This document shows, piece after piece, positions 59,057-64,000 of a DNA stretch of 64,000 bases (position 1 is its first letter; the number at the start of each line of letters is the position of its first letter). Both the position numbers and the translations under genes were made by a program. The DNA is from Mactra quadrangularis (taxonomy: Eukaryota; Mollusca; Bivalvia; Venerida; Mactridae). Below the pieces are notes generated by a model. That model worked only from the letters and a program-made list of their open reading frames with translations. It had not been told where the DNA came from and did not search any database. The stretch covers positions 22,470,011-22,534,010 of the forward strand of contig CM046297.1 of NCBI GenBank assembly GCA_025267735.1. The letters are read 5' to 3'.

Positions 59057-60340
59057 CTGTGTATTGTGTAGATCATCTCATCAGTGTTGTGACAGTGGTA
59101 TGTGGAACATCTCATCTAGTGGTATGTGGGTCATTTCATCTATGTTGTGACGGTGGTAAGTAGGTCATCTCATCATATTTATGTAGATCATCTCATCTAA
59201 CCAATGTAGAAGACACTGTCACACTGAAATAGAAGAAAAGAAAAATTATAAAGCGTTTCCAAGGATATGAACTGAAGTTCTTGAGGTTCTTATTATTCAA
59301 AAGGGCCGAAAACTGCAACCAGGCCCTCTGCCCATATTAACATCCCTAATGCTTACAAAATATAACTTCAACATGTTTGGATACATCCTGGAATATTAAG
59401 GTATCATTTTTAAAATCTACTTTCCCAACATATATAAATTATGACCACTAATGACCAGTGTTGGACAATTAAATCCAGTATTGACCTCCGATGCAATGTG
59501 GTCAATACTCAAATGACTGGTCAATATGCCAAACATGAACAAATAAGGAACTAAAGTCATACTTTAAAATTTGATTGGCCGTGAATATGCATGACGCCCA
59601 ATGAAGTTATTAATAATAACTACAAAAAAATTAAACTTAAACTTGAAAACACTAAATTGATACACACCAGTACAGTTCCTTCTTGTTGGAGACACTGTCA
59701 CACTGAAATAAAAGATAATACTAATAAGATAATAAAGTAATTATGACCAAGTGTTGAAAATGCAAATGTTTCTATTTTTAGTAATTTTATTTTGTGCTAG
59801 GGTTTCCAATCTTTTCCATGGGTTATACTCTCGGAGCATAATTTATTCGATAACAGTCCTCATGTCTTTTACTGGCCAGTTTAAACATTCCATATAATAA
59901 TAAATAATCTTCAAAATGTTTAGATACATTCTTAAATATAAAGAATTCATTTTTTAAAATCTACTTTCCTGTTATATAAACAAGGGACAATATTAATTCA
60001 ATTTATGTGTTAGGTTTTATGCCATAGCAACACAATGTATTGGTTATATCATGGCGGTCAGTCCACCAAACCACTGTTCCTGGAAAAGGCTTGAGCGCTA
60101 CCAACTGAGTTAGCTGGGCAGGCAATCAAATTAATACTTTAATACAATGTACATGCTTAGCTAAGAAAATGAATAAAGTCCAATGAACTTGATGATAATC
60201 ACACAAAAATGTCAACTTAAAACACACATACACTGTAGTCAAGATGATCAATGAATCAATATTATTTAAAGGATCTCATCTATGTAGGAGACACTGTCAC
60301 ACTGAAAGAAAGGAAGAAAAATTATGAAAAATATTACGTT
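59057..60340. repeat. Dispersed short repeats: GATCATCTCATC and three GACACTGTCACACTGAAA copies
   Basis: Loose repeats of catctcatct at 59085-59205, then the 18-bp sequence at 59212, 59691 and 60290. On the minus strand each is a pyrimidine-rich tract, cag, then TGTGACAGTGTCT, like a 3' splice site and exon start. No gene assembled. Confidence 0.6.
60005..60125 (-). repeat. SINE-like fragment
   Basis: ttatgccatagcaacacaat, catggcggtcagtccaccaa, gcgctaccaactgagttagc (inverse A box). Confidence 0.5.
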
Positions 60341-60349
60341 ATTAACACA

Positions 60350-63300
60350 CTACATTAAGGTACCAAAAAACCCCGTGAAAATCTTGCGACACCAGGTTGA
60401 GGGGCCGATTTTTGCTGTTCTATAGCCATATATAGCTATATTGCACGGTATATTTGCGGCTCTGTTGCCATGGCGCAACTTGGTGTGCGAATGTGATTTT
60501 TTGCAGTTAGGTTGCTAGCCATCTAGGGCACCTGAAAAACGTGTTTTAACACGAAACCCACCACGTTCAGGTACCGAGAAACCCCGTGCAAATCTTGCAA
60601 CACCAGGATGAGGGGCGACTTTGGGGCTCCGTATCCCACGCACATCTCAGTGCGCAGGTATGATTTTTGTGCAAATAGGTTGCTAACTACGTAGGGCATC
60701 GGGAAAATGTGCTTAAACAGGTAACACACTACATTAAGGTACCAAAAACCCCGTGCAAATCTTGCGACACCAGGATGAGGGGCCGACTTTTGCTGTTCAA
60801 TAGCCATATATAGCCATATTGCACGGTATATTTGCTGCTCTGTTGCCATGGCACACCTCGGTGTGCACCTGTGATTTTTGTGTTGTTAGGTTGCTAACCA
60901 TCTAGGGCACCTGAAAAACGTGTTTTAACACGAAACCCACCACGTTCAGGTACCGAGAAACCCCGTGCAAATCTTGCGACACCAGGATGAGGGGCGACTT
61001 TGGGGCTCCGTAGCCCATGCGCATCTCAGTGCGCAGGTATGATTTTTGTGTAAATGGGTTGCTAACTACGTAGGGCATCGGGAAAATGTGTTTAAACAGG
61101 TAACACACTACATTAAGGTACCAAAAACCCCGTGAAAATCTTGCGACACCAGGATGAGGGGCCGACTTTTGCTGTTCTATAGCCATATATAGCCATGTTG
61201 CACGGTATATTTTGCGGCTCTGTTGCCATGGCACACCACGGTGGGCACCTGTGATTTTTGTGTAGTTAGGTTGCTAACCATCTAGGGCACCTGAAAAACG
61301 TGTTTAAACACCAAACCCACCACGTTCAGGTACCGCGAAACAACGTGCAAATCTCGGGACACCAGGATGAGGGGCGACTTTGGGGCTCTGTAGCCACTGC
61401 GCATCTCACTGCGCAGGTATGATTTTTTTGCAAATAGGTTGCTAACTACGTAGGGCATCGAAAAATTGTGTTCAAACAAGTAAGTAACTACATTAAGGTA
61501 GCAAAAAACGCGTGCAAACCTCGGGACACCAGGATGAGGCGGTCATTTTTGCTGTTCTATAGCCATATATAGCCATATTGCACGGTATATTTTGCGGCTC
61601 TGTTGCCATGGCACACCTCGGTGTGCACCTGTGATTTTTGTGTAGTTAGGTTGCTAACCATCTAGGGCACCTGAAAAACGAGTTTTAACACGAAACCCAC
61701 CACGTTCAGGTACCGAGAAACCCCGTGCAAATCTTGCGACACCAGGATGAGGGGCGACTTTGGGGCTCCGTAGCCCATGCGCATCTCAGTGCGCAGGTAT
61801 GATTTTTGTGTAAATGGGTTGCTAACTACGTAGGGCATCGGGAAAATGTGTTTAAACAGGTAACACACTACATTAAGGTACCAAAAACCCCGTGAAAATC
61901 TTGCGACACCAGGATGAGGGGCCGACTTTTGCTGTTCTATAGCCATATATAGCCATGTTGCACGGTATATTTTGCGGCTCTGTTGCCATGGCACACCACG
62001 GTGGGCACCTGTGATTTTTGTGTAGTTAGGTTGCTAACCATCTAGGGCACCTGAAAAACGTGTTTTAACACGAAACCCACCAGGTTCAGGTACCGAGAAA
62101 CCCCGTGCAAATCTTGCGACACCAGGATGAGGGGCGACTCTGGGGCTCAGTAGCCCACGCGCATCTCAGTGCGCAGGTATGATTTTTGTGTAAATGGGTT
62201 GCTTACTACGTAGGGCATCGGGAAAATGTGTTTAAACAAGTAAATAACTACATTCAGGTACCAAAAAACCCGTGCAAACCTCCCGACACCAGGAGGCGAC
62301 GCCTATTTTTGCTGTTCTTAAGCCCTATATAGCCATATTGCACGGTATATTTGCGGCTCTGTTGCCATGGCGCAACTCTGTGTGCGAATGGGATTTTTTG
62401 CAGTTAGGTTGCTAACCATCTAGGGCACCTGATAAACGTGTTTAAACACCAAACCCACCACGTTCAGGTACCGAGAAACCGCGTGCAAATCTCCCGACAC
62501 TAGGAGGTGACGCGACTTTGGGGCTCTGTAGCCAACGCGCATCTCAGTGCGCAGGTATGATTTTTGTGTAAATGGGTTGCCAACTACGTAGGGCATCGGG
62601 AAAATGTGTTTAAGGCCACAACAAATTGACCATGTGTTCAACGGATTTTTCTGGAAAAAAATGGGGCGAGCGAGCGAAGAAAGAAAATTAAAAAAATCTT
62701 TATTCACTTGCTTTATATAGCGGTTTGACCAAATTTTTATGAGCGAGCGAGGAAATAAAAATATTTTTTTGTAAACACTGTCAAAATTAAGGTGCGAGCG
62801 AATCCATAGAACCTAAAATCAATTTGTTGTGGCCTAAACAAGTAACTAACTACATTCACGTACCAAAAAAACCGTGCATACCTCCCGATACCAGGAGGCG
62901 ACGCCTATTTTTGCTGTTCTAAAGCCCTATATAGCCCTATTGCACGGTATATTTTGCGGCTCTGTTGCCATGGCGCAACTCGGTGTGCGAATGTGATTTT
63001 TTGCACTTAGGTTGCTAACCATTTAGGGCACCTGAAAAACGTGTTTAAACACCAAACCCACCACGTTCATGTACCGATAAACCCCGTGCAAATCTCCCGA
63101 CACTAGGAGGTGACGCGACTTTGGGGCTCTGTAGCCAACGCGCATCTCAGTGCACAGGTATGATTTTTGTGTAAATGGGTTGCTAACTACGTAGGGCATC
63201 GGAAAAATGTGTTTAAACAAGTAACTTACTACATTCAGGTACCAAAAAACCCGTGCAAACCTCCCGACACCAGGAGGCGACGCCTATTTTTGCTGTTCTA

Positions 63301-64000
63301 CTGCCCTATATAGCCATATTGCACGGTATACTTTGCGGCTCTGTTGCCATGGCGCAACTCGGTGTGCGAATGTGATTTTTTGCACTTAGGTTGCAAACCA
63401 TCTAGGGCACCTGAAAAACGTGTTTAAACACCAAACCCACCACTTTCAGGTACCGAGAAACCCCGTGCAAATCTCCCGACACTTGGAGGTGACGCGATTT
63501 TGGGGCTCTGTAGACAACGCGCATTTCAGTGCGCAGGTATGATTTTTGTGTAAATGGGTTGCTAAATACGTAGGGCATCGGGAAAATGTGTTTAAACATG
63601 TAACAAACTACATTCAGGTACCAAAAAACACGTGCAAACCTCCCGACACCAGGATGAGGCGGTCATTTTTGCTGTTCTATAGCCATTTATAGCCATATTA
63701 CACGGTATACTTTGCGGCTCTGTTGCCATGGCGCAAATCGGTGTGCGAATGTGATTTTTTGCAGTTAGGTTGCTAACCATCTAGGGCACCTGAAAAACGT
63801 GTATAAACACCAAACCCACCACGTTCAGGTACCGAGAAACCCCGTGCAAATCTCCCGACACGAGGAGGAGACGCGACTTTGGGGCTCTGTAGCCACTGTG
63901 CATCTCAGTGCGCATGTATGATTTTTGTGCAAATGGGTTGCTAACTACGTAGGGCATCGGGAAAATGTTTTAAAACAAGTAACTAACTACATTAAGGTAG
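60350..64000. repeat. 380-bp dimeric satellite, at least nine units, running off the window
   Basis: The marker cccaccacg occurs at 60557, 60936, 61316, 61696 and 62076 (there cccaccagg), 62455, 63057, 63436 (cccaccact) and 63815, spacing 379-380 except where the 221-bp MITE is inserted. Each unit is two related ~190-bp halves (cattaaggtaccaaaaa versus cgttcaggtaccgagaaa). Minus-strand ORFs here are by-products. Confidence 0.96.
62614..62834 (+). mobile_element. PIF/Harbinger-type MITE, copy 3, inserted in the satellite
   Basis: 221 bp, ggccacaacaaattgaccat to caatttgttgtggcc, flanked by TAA (62611-62613, 62835-62837). The empty site is visible in neighbouring satellite units (gtgtttaaacaag), proving a 3-bp TAA duplication. 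Confidence 0.92.

Noticed and set aside
60523..63780. Series of 62-110-codon minus-strand ORFs with similar sequence
   Set aside because: They recur with the 380-bp satellite period; no start, splice or family evidence for coding.

Overview
This is a eukaryotic nuclear window: AT-rich, intron-rich and full of short interspersed repeats. The one gene I can name with confidence is an animal ciliary gene. Repeat style and intron sizes fit a lophotrochozoan, most likely a bivalve-type mollusc; that placement is inference.

Layout. Positions 66-3013 (minus) hold a four-exon gene for a Lys/Arg-rich, coiled-coil-like protein I do not recognise. It reads through only if two single-base homopolymer slips are allowed, and a cluster of CRE-like TGACGT sites lies just upstream of its ATG. 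Positions 3.1-11.3 kb have no gene I can support, only foldback elements, LINE scraps and tRNA-derived SINEs. Positions 11352-46734 (minus) hold a complete nephrocystin-3 (NPHP3) gene. I reconstructed 29 coding exons whose phases all agree, giving about 1316 residues against 1330 in human. The order is an N-terminal glycine (myristoylation-type), a coiled coil, a P-loop NTPase and a kinesin-light-chain-like TPR domain. From 46.8 to 51.5 kb there are nested transposons, including a 2.49 kb element with a 5-bp target duplication. From 51.6 to 56 kb lies a broken non-LTR retrotransposon (endonuclease end plus reverse transcriptase), split by a roughly 2 kb insertion carrying a repeated TAACGTACGGGACA motif. 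From 57.1 to 59.1 kb there is a foldback-type repeat. From about 60.35 kb to the window end there is a ~380-bp dimeric satellite.

The most unusual pattern is inside NPHP3. At three separate exons (2, 11 and 15) the last bases of the exon together with the 5' splice site have been tandemly amplified into the intron (27-bp, 50-bp and 81-bp units), leaving rows of extra GTAAGT donors. Each is preceded by an in-frame stop if the true donor is skipped. The predicted P-loop also has Arg in place of the usual Walker A Lys.

All exon borders come from reading splice signals and conserved protein by eye. No alignment, RNA or database search was possible.
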